From: Anastatus disparis
Taxonomy: Eukaryota; Arthropoda; Insecta; Hymenoptera; Eupelmidae
Reading direction: 5' to 3'
NCBI GenBank assembly: GCA_017163975.1
Contig: JAFFSR010000309.1
Location: 186,001-250,000, forward strand
DNA length: 64,000 nucleotides
Part shown: in pieces, positions 35,720-46,929 of the stretch
Layout of the letters: each line of letters opens with the position of its first letter
Position numbering within the stretch: the first letter of the stretch is position 1
Notes under the pieces: generated by a model
Seen by the model: only the letters and a program-made list of their open reading frames with translations
Told to the model about the DNA's origin: nothing
Databases searched by the model: none
Position numbers and translations under genes: made by a program

Positions 35720-37403
35720 CAAAACTCAATTGCTGCACCACCGACATCTCGTTAATAGGAAATTAATAACAGAACAATCACATAAATATAAAAAGATTTC
35801 AGAAAAAGACATTATGAAAATGCAAGAAAAAAAGTAATGATAAATTAGAACTAAGACGTATTCAAGAAACTTTACGTAAGAAAAAAGCTTATATGAAAAT
35901 GAAAAAACGACAACCAAACAAATATAAACCAAAATTAGAAAATACTAAGATAACAAAATGACAATTCAATGAATACTGATAAATGGGAACAAATAAGTGC
36001 GAATGAGGCGTACGTAAGAAAGAAGCTTTGTGAAAATTGAAGAAAAACAACCAGAAAAATATAAAGGAAAATTAGAAAATACTAAGATAAAAATATTAAA
36101 ATTCAAGGAAACAATGAGTATTGATAAATTGGAACAAATACATGCAAATGAGGCTTCACGTAAGAAAGAAGCTTATATAAAAATCAAAGAAAAAATTCTA
36201 AATAAATATGAAAAGAAATAAGAAAATACTAAGATAACAAAATTGAAATTCAAGGAAAAAATGAGTACTGATAAATTGGAATAAATACGTGCGAATGAGG
36301 CTTTATGTAAGAAAGAAGCTTATATAAAAATTAAAGAATAAAAACCAAAATAATATGAAGAAAAATAAGAAAATACTAAAATAACAAAAATGAAATCAAA
36401 GATAAAAAAGGGTACTGATAAACTGGAACAAATACGTACAAATGAAGCTACACGTAAGAAAAAAGCTTACATAAAAATGAAAGAAGAACAACCAAATTAA
36501 TATAAAAGAAATTGAAAATACTAAGATATAAAAAATAAAATTAATTGAAAATAGAGATACTAATAAATTGAGGAAATTGCATGAAAAAGAAAAATTACGC
36601 AAAAAAGAGACTCATAGAAAAGTTATTAGTGAACAATATAATGAATATGAGAGAATAGTACAAATTAAAAATCAATAATTGGAAAATGCCGATATTATTA
36701 AGAAAACAAGTGAAAAATGATTGTTACCAATTAAAAGAATCACGCACAAGGTGTAAACGAATAGAAATTGATGACAATAAACATGTTAATAATAATACTA
36801 CAATAAATAAACCAATAGATGAAAAAAAGCGAAAACTTAAATATGATTCTTATTAATTAAAAATATCATTTATTAAGTGTAAACGATTAAAAATTGAAGA
36901 CAATAATTATAATGAAAATTACAATAATAATAATTATAATAAGAATCATAATATTGTACTGAACGAAGTAATTGATAAAACAATAAAGGGCAAAGTAATG
37001 AAAAAATTAAAGAAATTAAATAAAAAAATATTAACTGAAAAATTTAATTCAAAACTGATTGGTTGTATAGCAAATATATATTTCGATGAAAATCTCATAT
37101 CTGAAAATAACATTGATTTCATGACAAATACATGTGTTTATTGTGACGCGAAACATTTTGCTTTCGAATATACTAAAAGTAACGATTTCTCTAATTGTTG
37201 TCATAAAGATAAAGTAGAATTGTTATAAAATCCTCTTTACCCAGAACAATTAAAGTTTTTAGCAACTAAATTAACGGAAGAAATTATTGATTTTCGACGA
37301 AATATTAGGTTGTACAATGATGCTTCAGCATTCGCAAATTTTGGTGCCAATTTTGGTACATTGCCGGGTAAAGGATCACAAGTTATTAGAATATGTGGAC
37401 AAA
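35720..37403 (+). pseudogene. Helitron replicase/helicase, N-terminal part (5' half of the split gene)
   Basis: 35860-36600 is a Lys/Glu-rich region made of about five tandem units of roughly 145 bp (each with a RKKEAYIKIKE-like and a KLEQIHANEA-like segment), broken by stops. From 36998 the frame becomes recognisable: CVYCDAKHFAFEY, then SNCCHKDKVELL, a stop, NPLYPEQLKFLATKL and NIRLYNDASAFANFGANFGT. C-x2-C-A-x2-F...CC-x2-GKV-L and the N-(I/V)R-x-YN-x-A-x-(S/A)FA motif are typical of the Helitron-like N-terminal domain upstream of the Rep domain. The gene is cut after RICGQ by the foldback element at 37404 and resumes at 39582. Rep and helicase domains are not present. Confidence 0.75.
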
Positions 37404-39581
37404 GGGTACCCCCCATTAAGATAGGTAAAATGCCCCCATCACGGAATTCAAATTTTCGTCCAAAATTAGTTAGTGTTTGCTCAAAAATAAAATTTTAAAC
37501 TGCGACCTGCTACCCCTCCCCCTCCAGTACTCCTAACCTCAAAAAAACGTGTTTTTTTAAAAATAATTTTTTTCGGCATCTTATTGACAGTTAAGAAATT
37601 TGAGAAAAATTGAGCATATTCTATATAAAAATGCGCATTTACTGTAATATTTTCAGCTATTTTTGACGTCAAAAACTAACCTAAAAACCATAAAATATTC
37701 TTAAAAATGCTCTAAAAACTTTAAAAAAAGGGGTGCCGCCTCAAAAATTTGTGAAAAGTTGAGGATTTGCGTCCTCAATCTGCCCTATTTTGCCCAGATT
37801 TTTTGGAGTGGTGCGCCATATTTAAAAGTCGAAAAACCCTGTTTTTTAGCTATTTTTTATCAATTTTTTGCTTTTTTTGCTGTGTCAGTAATAGTTACAA
37901 CAAAACTAATGACACCATCGGATTCTACGCCAAAAAATACATAAAAAATATGTATAATACTCCGTTCTAATATTTTTGGATCACTAGCTATAAAACAAAA
38001 ATGGAAAAGAGGCTGCTATGAGCATGTCGGGGCAACTCACTTTTTCGAAAAGTTACTTGTTTTGTGAAAAGTTACTTAAAAGTATAAACAACAATAATTA
38101 CATGTATTTTTTCATATTTTTTGACGAAGAATACAGTGTTGTAGCTATATTTTCTATAACTTGGCTCTGGTCAAATATCAGAGCCAAGAAAACAACTTAC
38201 AATAGGTCCTTTTTAATAGGTAACACCTGAAGCGTCCGGCAAAGAAGGATAAATCGTTTTTCTTATTTAATAATTAAGAGGCGGTCGGAACCAAATCGGT
38301 GACTTAGTTCGGTGCTTGTAATAAATGCTTATAATAATTTATTCATTTATTAATATGGTAAAAATATAGTCATTTCCTCTAGTCATGTATGTAAAGAATA
38401 ATTTAAAATAGTGAAAGCCACAAAAGTATACAAAATATTGTTATAAAGCGAATAATCCCACCTAACAATCGACACGACAGTTTTTTGCATGCGGTATATG
38501 TCAAGTCAGTTTGATATTTGTAATAAATGCTTATAATAATTTATTTACTTATTCATATAGTAAAAATATAATCATTTCCTCTAGTCATGTATATAAAGAA
38601 TAATTTGAAATAGTTGAAGCCATAAAAATATACAAAATACTATCGTAAAGCGAAAAATGCTGACTTGACATATACCGCAAGTCACCAATTTGGTTCCGAC
38701 CGCCTCTTAATTATTAAATAAGAAAAACGATTTATCCTTCTTTGCCGGACGCTTCAGGTGTTACCTATTAAAAAGGACCTATTGTAAGTTGTTTTCTTGG
38801 CTCTGATATTTGACCAGAGCCAAGTTATAGAAAATATAGCTACAACACTGTATTCTTCGTCAAAAAATATGAAAAAATACATGTAATTATTGTTGTTTAT
38901 ACTTTTAAGTAACTTTTCACAAAACAAGTAACTTTTCGAAAAAGTGAGTTGCCCCGACATGCTCATAGCAGCCTCTTTTCCATTTTTGTTTTATAGCTAG
39001 TGATCCAAAAATATTAGAACGGAGTATTATACATATTTTTTATGTATTTTTTGGCGTAGAATCCGATGGTGTCATTAGTTTTGTTGTAACTATTACTGAC
39101 ACAGCAAAAAAAGCAAAAAATTGATAAAAAATAGCTAAAAAACAGGGTTTTTCGACTTTTAAATATGGCGCACCACTCCAAAAAATCTGGGCAAAATAGG
39201 GCAGATTGAGGACGCAAATCCTCAACTTTTCACAAATTTTTGAGGCGGCACCCCTTTTTTTAAAGTTTTTAGAGCATTTTTAAGAATATTTTATGGTTTT
39301 TAGGTTAGTTTTTGACGTCAATAATAGCTGAAAATATTACAGTAATTGCGCATTTTTATATAGAATATGCTCAATTTTTCTCAAATTTCTTAACTGTCAA
39401 TAAGGTGCCGAAAAAAATTATTTTTAAAAAAACACGTTTTTTTGAGGTTAGGAGTACTGGAGGGGGGAGGGGTAGCAGGTCGCAGTTTAAAATTTTATTT
39501 TTGAGCAAACACTAACTAATTTTGGACGAAAATTTGAATTCCGTGATGGGGGCATTTTACCTATCTTAATGGGGGGTACCC
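37404..39581. mobile_element. Spy-like foldback DNA transposon (nonautonomous), 2178 bp
   Basis: Long inverted repeats, 37404-38305 and 38679-39581 (about 900 bp each), begin GGGTACCCCCCATTAAGATA and end with its complement. They are nearly identical; only a few differences and one small indel are seen, e.g. near 37510-37680 against 39310-39470. Left flank AAA, right flank TTT, with no duplicated target. The 373-bp centre contains a direct repeat (about 38316-38453 and 38518-38655, offset 202 bp) and a 19-bp inverted pair (38490-38508 and 38660-38678). No transposase is encoded; the mirrored small ORFs are chance frames in the arms. Insertion between AAA and TTT without TSD is the reported habit of Spy transposons. 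Confidence 0.8.
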
Positions 39582-39907
39582 TTTACCATAATGTATATGC
39601 GTTACATCCTAATAAAGATGAAATACGTAGATATGGACAATTATATATTTTAGATAATGAAATGGCAACGATTGAACGGAATTAGTTTAATATAAATTTA
39701 ACACTATTAAAACATTCAGATATCTTGATAAGAGTCATTAACCTTTTTGCTGAAGCCTATAAAATAATGCATAAAGTAGAAGAAGAAGAACTACAATAAT
39801 GTGCAAAAATCTATTGTCCTCCAAGAACTGTTACTATGTCTATTGTCCGCAATAACGATTTGTATAAAAATATATATAATCTACCTACCTATGTGTTGGA
39901 GAAGACT
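39582..39907 (+). pseudogene. Helitron replicase, continuation after the foldback insertion
   Basis: The frame resumes with (Y)HNVYALHPNKDEIRRYGQ, LYILDNEMATIERN, a stop, then FNINLTLLKHSDILIRVINL and EEEELQ. This matches the segment of Helitron-like N-terminal domains that normally follows GQ(I/V)YH. It decays after MSIVRNNDLYKN near 39860 and is cut off by the minisatellite at about 39908. Removing 37404-39581 rejoins the halves in frame. Confidence 0.75.
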
Positions 39908-40942
39908 AGGCCCAAAAAAATATAGAGCCAGAGAATATATAAGAATCGAAAAAATATTTGTTCTATAAAAATTAGAACCCAAGACAATATAAGGCCCAAA
40001 GAAAATATCACTCAAATAAAAGTAGGACCCGAAAAGTATAAGGCCCAGAAAAATATAAAGCTAAATAAAATGTAAGACTCAAAAAAATCATAGAACCCAA
40101 GAAAATATAAATTTCAAAAAAATTTCGGGCCCAAAAATATAGGGCACAGGAAAATATAAGAATTGAATAAATATTAGGCCCAAAAAAATTTTGGGCCCAA
40201 AAAATATAGAGCCCAAGAAAATGTAAAGCCCAAAAAAAATATGAAGTCCAAAGAAAATAGGACTCATATAAATGTAGGTCCTGAAAATACAAGGCCCAGA
40301 AAAATAGAGCTAAATAAAATATAGTACCCAAAAAAATTATGAAACCCAAGGAAATATTAATTTCCAAAAATATTGGGCCTAAAAAAATATTGGTCCTAAA
40401 AGAATATAGAGCCCAATAATATATGAGAATCGAAAAAATATTGGGCCCAAAAAATATAGAGCCCAAGAAAATATAAAGTCAAAAAATATAGGACCCAAAA
40501 AAATATAAGACCCAAAAAATACAAAGCCCAAAATATATAGAGACCAAAAAAATATTGGGCCCAAAAAAATATAGAGCCCAAGAAAATGTAAGGCCCAAAA
40601 AAATATAGTACCCAAAAAAATTATGAAACCCAAGAAAATATTAATTTCGAAAAAGTATTGGGCCCAAAAAAATATTGGTCCTAAAAAAATATAGAGCCCA
40701 ATAATATATAAGAATCGAAAAAATATTGGACCCAAAAATATAGAACCCAAGAAAACATAAAGTAAAAAAAAAATAAGGGCCCAAAAAATATAAGGCCCAA
40801 AAAAATATTGGGACCAAAAAAAATAGGGTGCAAGAAAATATAAGGCCCAAAAAAATATTGGGCCCAAAAGAATATAAGACCCAAAAAAATATGACTCAAA
40901 AAGATGCTTATGACTAATGAGGACTAATTATATTGGGCCCAA
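39908..40942 (+). repeat. GGCCCAAAAAAATAT minisatellite, about 1 kb
   Basis: Units of about 17-22 bp, mostly (G)GGCCCAAAAAAATATAG or AGCCCAAGAAAATATAA, with longer recurring blocks (for example around AATATATAAGAATCGAAAAA). The GGGCCC palindrome recurs in many units. Because units are often near 21 bp, the minus strand has frames of up to 162 codons rich in Phe, Trp, Tyr, Leu and Gly; these are side effects of the repeat. Confidence 0.93.
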
Positions 40943-41956
40943 TAAAAATTGCTACTCTTATTACCAAAAAATTAGACACATTCAACAAATGCGGAGAACC
41001 GGAGAGCCGGAGAAACGGAAAAAAAAGTGGTTTCACTTTAATATAATATAGGATTTTAACAATTATTAGTTGTTTTTATAATCGAATTTTTTTCATTTTA
41101 TCTTTTTAAAACTTTTTTTTTCTCTATTTAAATAATATTTTTTAATTATAATTTTTATAGTTTAGCTTTATTTTATATTTAATTGTATTTTTGTTTAATT
41201 TTAATGTTATATTTTAACAGTTATTAGTGGTTTTTCTGATCGAATTTTTTTAATTGTATCTTTTTATTGTATTTTAAGAATCATTAATTATTTATTGTTT
41301 ATAATTGAATTTTTTTAATAAATTCTTTTATATTTTAAGAATTATCAATTATTTATTGTTTATAATTGAATTTTTTTAATAAATTCTTTTATATTTTTAG
41401 AATTATTAAATATTTTTTATATGCGGGGGGCTCCGCCCCAGCTTCCGCTTAACGGCCTTGGGGCAAAAAAATAGTATATGCAGTCACGGCCACAAACGTA
41501 TCATTCTTGCTCGTGCAGCTGGAGCGGCCTCGCTACAGTCGGCCTCTCAGCATGCACTCGCCAAGAATGATACGTTTTGCGGCCTTGACGCATAATATAC
41601 TATTCTACATTTAATAATTTAATATTCATATTTATTTTCTGTGAAACTGCGTTTATTCGAAGAAAATAAATATTTGCTTGGTATTACAAGTTTAAAATTT
41701 CATTGAACATTATATAATTTTGAGTTAAGGAAGTATTACTTTGGATTTAACAAATATTTTATATTTTTAAATAAATGTTTTTAACTTCTAGTGAATAAAG
41801 TGAAAATATTGATATGATTTGAGTCAATATTTACTTGCCTTTATTCAAGTTGATGGTTTGCTTGATTCGGATAAGATTTACTTGCCAGTAGTAAGTTTTT
41901 TTTAATGTATCTAATGTAATTATTTCAATAGAACCACTCTAAATTTTTTTTTCTAT
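40943..41956. other. AT-rich spacer with a GC-rich patch and palindrome
   Basis: Direct repeats of TTATTTATTGTTTATAATTG and the following AATTTTTTTAATAAATTCTT occur at about 41288 and 41350. The GC-rich patch 41424-41465 includes GGGGGGCTCCGCCCC; the palindrome next to it is listed separately. No gene. Confidence 0.6.
41470..41604. repeat. Imperfect palindrome with GC-rich centre
   Basis: Arms 41470-41517 and 41552-41604 pair imperfectly. AATAGTATAT at the outside and AACGTATCATTCTTG (41495-41509), with its exact complement at 41562-41575, are the best-kept parts. The centre (GCAGCTGGAGCGGCCTCGC and so on) holds further small GGCC-containing inverted repeats. It could be a foldback transposon or an integrated hairpin end. 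Confidence 0.65.
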
Positions 41957-42347
41957 GAGGACGTTGGACCTCTCTATCCTTTTCTAATTAAAAAATGTAG
42001 GTTCTTGGAAAAACTAGTGATCATTGATAGAAATTGAGAATTGTCCGCAACTTGTATAGTAAAAAACAATATTTTTTCTGATAAGAACAAATTAGTTTTA
42101 ATGCTTTGTTTTCAAGAAAAGTTTGACATACTTAAAAAATCATATCCTCTAGCCTAAGTTATGATTTTTTAGGTAAGTCAAACTTTTCTTGAAAACAAAG
42201 CATCATAATTAATTTGTTGACATAAAAAAAAATATCGTTTTTTACTGTACAAGTTGTAGACAACTCCTAATTTTTATCAATAATCACCAGTTTTTCCAAA
42301 AATCTACATTTTTTAAGTAAAAAAGGATGGAGAGATCCAGCATCCTC
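41957..42347. mobile_element. Foldback MITE, 391 bp
   Basis: The outer ends GAGGACGTTGGACCTCTCTA and its imperfect complement ending GATCCAGCATCCTC continue as inverted repeats of about 180 bp each. The inner part is very well kept (GCTTTGTTTTCAAGAAAAGT against ACTTTTCTTGAAAACAAAGC), around a short centre near 42140-42165. No ORF and no certain target duplication. Confidence 0.75.
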
Positions 42348-42897
42348 TTAATAAATAACATAATAATTCCCTATACTTAATAACTTATACATTGTTTCAG
42401 TTCAACAGCTATTTTTCTTCTTCATAGTTTTTTTCATTATATTTTTATTAGTAAAATATTTTATTATAGATCAAACAGAAATTAAAAATAAGCAAAAACG
42501 GTAAAATAGTTTCAAAACACGTAACTTTCTATTTTATTAGCATTCATAATTGAATTTCTAAGAATAGTTTTTATAATTTCCAATTTGTTTCAAACTATAA
42601 TCAACATAACAATAATATCTCTCATTGAATTTGCGTATAATCTAGATAGTTCCAAGCTATTTTCTTTGTCGAGGACGACAAATTTCTAAGTAAGGGGCGG
42701 AAGCAGAATTTAATAATGAGATTTTTCAATACTAGTTCAATTATAATAATTTACTTTCAATTTGGCATTTTCGTAAAGTTTAATTATTTATTATAATTCA
42801 GAAAATAATTTATCTAGTTTTGCAATATTATGAGATTTATGATAAAAAATCGATTGATAGATTCATTTTATTTTACTCTTTTTGTGCATTATAAAAA
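42348..42897. other. Spacer with a retroelement pol-end/PPT relic
   Basis: Contains GTCGAGGACGACAA (about 42669) and CTAAGTAAGGGGCGGAAG, the counterpart of the relic at 10005-10048. It precedes copy B but cannot be its 3' end, since copy B begins only at 42898 in the middle of its own gene order. Confidence 0.5.
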
Positions 42898-44443
42898 AAT
42901 GGGGTATGCAGAGTCATGGCAATCAACACAGGCGAAGAGGATGCATTTTTAACTATAAATCCTCGGGACTTGTTACCGTTTGAATACGTAAATCCTGATT
43001 TTCATTCTGAGTCTTCCTCCGGAGAAGAAACTACTCAAATAACCAATAAATATCGAAGGTTTAGAACACTACTTGACATAATAAATATGGACCATTTGAA
43101 CCAAGAAGAAAGATGTGTTTTTATTACCAGGAGACCCGTTGCCAGTCACACATCTAACGGAGCATCGAATACCTTTAACGGACGATATTCCCATAAATAT
43201 CAAGCATTATACACATCCACCAATCCATAAACAAATAATCAAGGACGAAGTGGAAAAAAAGCTTAAAAATAGAATTATTGAACCTTCCTTCTCACCAGCT
43301 AATAATCCTGTAATAGTACCAAAGAAACCAGATAAATATGGAAATCCTCGTTGGTGCATGATCATTGACTTCCGGAACAACGAGACAATTAGGGACGCTT
43401 ATCCATTGCCAAATATGACGGACATCTTGGACCAGTTAGAAGGTTCTGTGTATTTTTCAGTGCTCGATCTCGCGCATTTGTATCAGCAGCTATACTTACA
43501 TGAGACAGATTGATGGAAGAGATCGATTTTCACAACATCCAACGGACACTATCAGTACACCAGACTCCCGGAAGGCCTCAAGGGGGCGCCCTCTACTTTT
43601 CGGCGTTTAATCGACAAAATATTGCTAGGACTGTAGGACACTGAGATGCTAGTATACTTGGATGACACAATAATTTATTCACGGAACCGGCATGACCATG
43701 ACGGAAAGACCAGAAAGTTTTTCAACCAACTTCGAAAAGCGCATCTCGTATTGCAGCCTGAAAAAATTGAATTCTTGAGAAAGGAAGTAACCTTCCGAGG
43801 ACACATCATCAGCGAACGAGATATAGAACCATACCCAGGCAAGATAAAAACAGTGCAGTACTTCCCCACGCCTAAAACGCCAAAGAATGTTTGACAGTTT
43901 TTAGGATTAGCTGGCTACTATAGACGCTTCATAAAAGATTTTTTAAAACTGGCTAGACTTTTGTCTAATTTACTAAAAAAGGAACAACTTCTTGAATGGA
44001 GGACAGACCAAGAGAATGGTTTTAAGACTTTAAAGGATTGTCTGGTACAATCACCAATACTGATTTTTTCCGACTTCGACAAGACTTTCACCCTAACTAC
44101 CAATGCATCAGATTATGCAATAGGGGCAGTGCCTAGTCAAGAAAAAGACGGATTCAACCACCTGGTAGCATATTTATCATGATTGCTTAACGCCGCTCAG
44201 CGGAACTATTGTACTACTGATAAGGAGTGTTTAGCTGCTTTGTATGCTATGCATCATTTTCGATCTTATTCATTAGGTAAGGAATTTATATTGCAAGCTG
44301 ACCATGAATCATTAAACTGGATGCATAACCGGAATGACCCTGGACAACGACTCATGCAATGGATCTTGAAATTTACAGGCTACACGTATAAATTCCGTTA
44401 TGAACCGGGGAAATTAAATACTAACGCTGATGCATTGTCATGA
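42898..44443 (+). pseudogene. RT and RNase H of gypsy copy B
   Basis: After the protease tail there is a deletion and frame change near 43100, then the RT: FLLPGDPLPVTHLTEHRIP, IIDFRN.., VYFSVLDLAHLYQQL, a stop at 43511 (TGA), YQYTRLPEGLKGAPSTF, a stop near 43635, and MLVYLDDTIIYS (catalytic YLDD at 43655-43666). LQPEKIEFLRKEVTF keeps the Gln that is a stop in copy A. RNase H follows from about 43900 with LTTNASDYAIGAVPSQ (Asp replaced by Asn in the usual TTDASD) and TNADALS, with stops at 44180 and 44441. Confidence 0.88.
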
Positions 44444-46240
44444 AACCCTATTGATGCACTTACTGAAAACGAAATTAATGACGACTTACCTAAATTACGA
44501 GTTTTGATGCTGAGTAGAAGAGCGAAACCCATGTTCGAAGGATTAACTATAGATGAATCTCCAAAAGCAAATGACCCAGATGATTCTCCAGGAACTAGTG
44601 CAATTGTTCCTTCGAATCAACCACCTGTATCGCCTAAACGAAGAGGCCTCCAGAACCGACTAATAAGAAACCCTCACCTAAATTGGACCACAGCGTTGTT
44701 GCACAAAGGACACGGTCTAAGCAATCCGCAATTTCACCCAGAGATAGTGGTGGTATCCAGCAAGGGAGAGTAACTAAACCCAATACGGCGAAGCAAAAAT
44801 TGGTATACAAAGATACTTTAGCGAGTCAAGCTAGAAGAGCAGTTCTAACCAATAAAGAAAGACGTTTAACAAGACCAGGTACACCCAGTGGTGATAGCAG
44901 TGATCATTCAAGTATGAGTGAGGCAACAATCAGTCAACCAAAGAAGGAAATACTCACTAAAAGACTGATACCAACTACTATTCTCGATTCTGATACTAGA
45001 AGTGACGCAGGAAACACCTCCCAGCAGGACACACGTTCTCCGTTGATAAACCCTAGACGCAGCGGATTAAAAGGTAATTATACCACTGATTCTGAATCAG
45101 ATACTGCTACCAACGCTGAAATACCAGCACAGTAACAACTGAACCAGAAGATACTCAAATAATTTATTTGAATGCAGTGCCTCTGAGCGATACCGGAGAA
45201 GGCACCGATGTTAAAGATTTCTCTATTGAACAAACTCCATCACAAGAAGGAAACGAACCGACTTTAGCGGCACCTACCTTATTTTCTACAAAAGATGAAT
45301 CTGACATAAGTACTTCGAAAAACACTTAAAACGAAATAACCCGATGTTTTAAGGACGACGATGGTGCAGTACCCAATTCTTTAATGTCATCTACGGGAAT
45401 AGAAGATGACTCTGCTGCAATCAATGACAGTCATAAGGTAGTAACCGAGACCCCGATCCCTAAGAAACGAGGGTTAACAACCGCTGACAAACAAAAGATT
45501 AAAATGGAAACCGACCGTAAAAAATTAGAACAAAGTTTAAGAGAGCATTGGCATAATACTGGTGACTCGGTATTCTTGAAAAACTCGCTAATCCTCCAAT
45601 TAAATCTATGCCGGAATATTTTTCTGATAGGAATGAACCCACGCCTTCTCAAAGGGATAAAATAGAAGCAAAAGCGAAGAGACTAGATATTCCCGAAATA
45701 ACCAATACAATGCCTAATAGACTACCTATACCAGAAAAGCCAATAAATGAGTAACTACTTGAAGGAACCAGTAACTTAATAAACACAGTTCAACGTACTG
45801 TCCACAAAATCATCACCGATAACGAACTAGATGATGGAGAAAACCGTGAAAACGCTGATGTGGAAGACAATGTGAGCCGTTCTTTTATACACCTCTGGGT
45901 TAAAAGGGCTATCTTAGTTACACCTAGTATTAAATTAATAAACCACGGAAGAGCAGTACACCGTAAGTTCAAAAAAGACAGGTTCAGTTTCTTACACTTG
46001 ACGTAATACCGGAAACAAATCCCGTAGAAGAGACTATAAACATAAACTACACTAAAGAGGCAAACAATGTATTTACTATATTAACGCCAATACCCGCTTG
46101 TGTATTAGTCAATAATGCTTTGTCACCTGACACAAATACAGGCAAATTAACTAGTTCCACAAAAGAGCAAGAGAAAGGAATGAATAATGTAGTTCAAACA
46201 AGGAATTATTTAGCGTACAAATGAGACCATTACTTAGACT
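44444..46240 (+). pseudogene. Linker between RNase H and pre-integrase, copy B
   Basis: Ser/Thr/Pro/Lys/Arg-rich and spread over several frames (44504-44773, 44683-45135, 45384-45665, 45666-46200). It keeps the TTADKQKI..RKKLEQSLREHWHNTGD segment of copy A (about 45475-45560) and the EPTPSQRD segment (about 45640). PKRRG is present near 44633, but the RGRP core seen in copy A is not. It is even longer than in copy A, showing that the linker belongs to the family and is not an accident of one copy. Confidence 0.6.
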
Positions 46241-46929
46241 TTGTGTCTGAAGATTGTAACCGACATGACTCGGTGACGAGACTAGTATACTCTCTAATCT
46301 TAAAAGATAAGGAACAAGATCTATTGAACATCGATGTATTAAATAACACTCTTGATAGGATAGTCAGACTACTAAATGAAATGAAGATTCTGACGTTACG
46401 TGTACCTAGACGAAACCAGGTGACCGACCATTTAGGCCCAGGAAGGCTTAGCGAAATACTGAGGAAGCATTTTAATCACACCAACATAACTGTCACACTG
46501 TGTTACGGTAGGTCTGAATATCCTAGCGAGGATGAAAGAGAAGAAATCATTTCTAACCTGCATGACAGTTTAATTGGAGGACACGAAGGTATTAATCAAA
46601 CTTATGCCAAAATTAGCATATAATCAGTATCTACGTGACCTTATCACGATACTAAATGAGATGAAGGTTATGGCCGGTAAGAGACAAATAACCAAAAAAT
46701 AGGTTCCAAGGAATACTACGACAAAAAGGTTAAGGCTTTTAGACCGAAAATTGGCGACTACGTATATATAAAGAATGAACCCCGTACAGTCAAGTTTGAC
46801 AAGTATTATTTAACTCCATTGAAGGTGATAGAGATTTTAGCTAAAAATAATGTCTTTTTAGAAAACCCTAATGACAAAACAATACTAATACATATTGATA
46901 AATGGAAACCAGCGTTGATTCGGGAATAA
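46241..46929 (+). pseudogene. Integrase of copy B lacking its catalytic core
   Basis: 46243-46623 is the pre-integrase region and the first half of the zinc domain (HDSLIGGHEGINQTYAKI). At about 46624 the sequence jumps, within some 35 bp, to the equivalent of copy A position 1800 (LNEMKVMAGKRQIT, then YYDKKVKAFRPKIGDYVYIK). It continues to the C-terminal end at 46929. The CxxC pair and the whole D,D35E core, about 600 bp, are missing. The protein could not catalyse integration. Confidence 0.85.

Noticed and set aside
35726..35932. Minus-strand ORF rich in Phe, Tyr and Val
   Set aside because: Complement of the Lys-rich Helitron repeat on the plus strand.
37759..39225. Identical small ORFs on both strands (e.g. 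38018-38230 plus and 38754-38966 minus)
   Set aside because: They are the two arms of the foldback element; no start context, domain or family supports coding.
40008..40867. Minus-strand ORFs of up to 162 codons rich in Phe, Trp, Tyr and Leu, like a membrane protein
   Set aside because: They lie entirely in the GGCCCAAAAAAATAT minisatellite, overlap each other in different frames and owe their length to the repeat.
42668..42705. PPT as the 3' end of gypsy copy B
   Set aside because: It lies upstream of copy B, whose own 3' end is near 49000; it must belong to another element.
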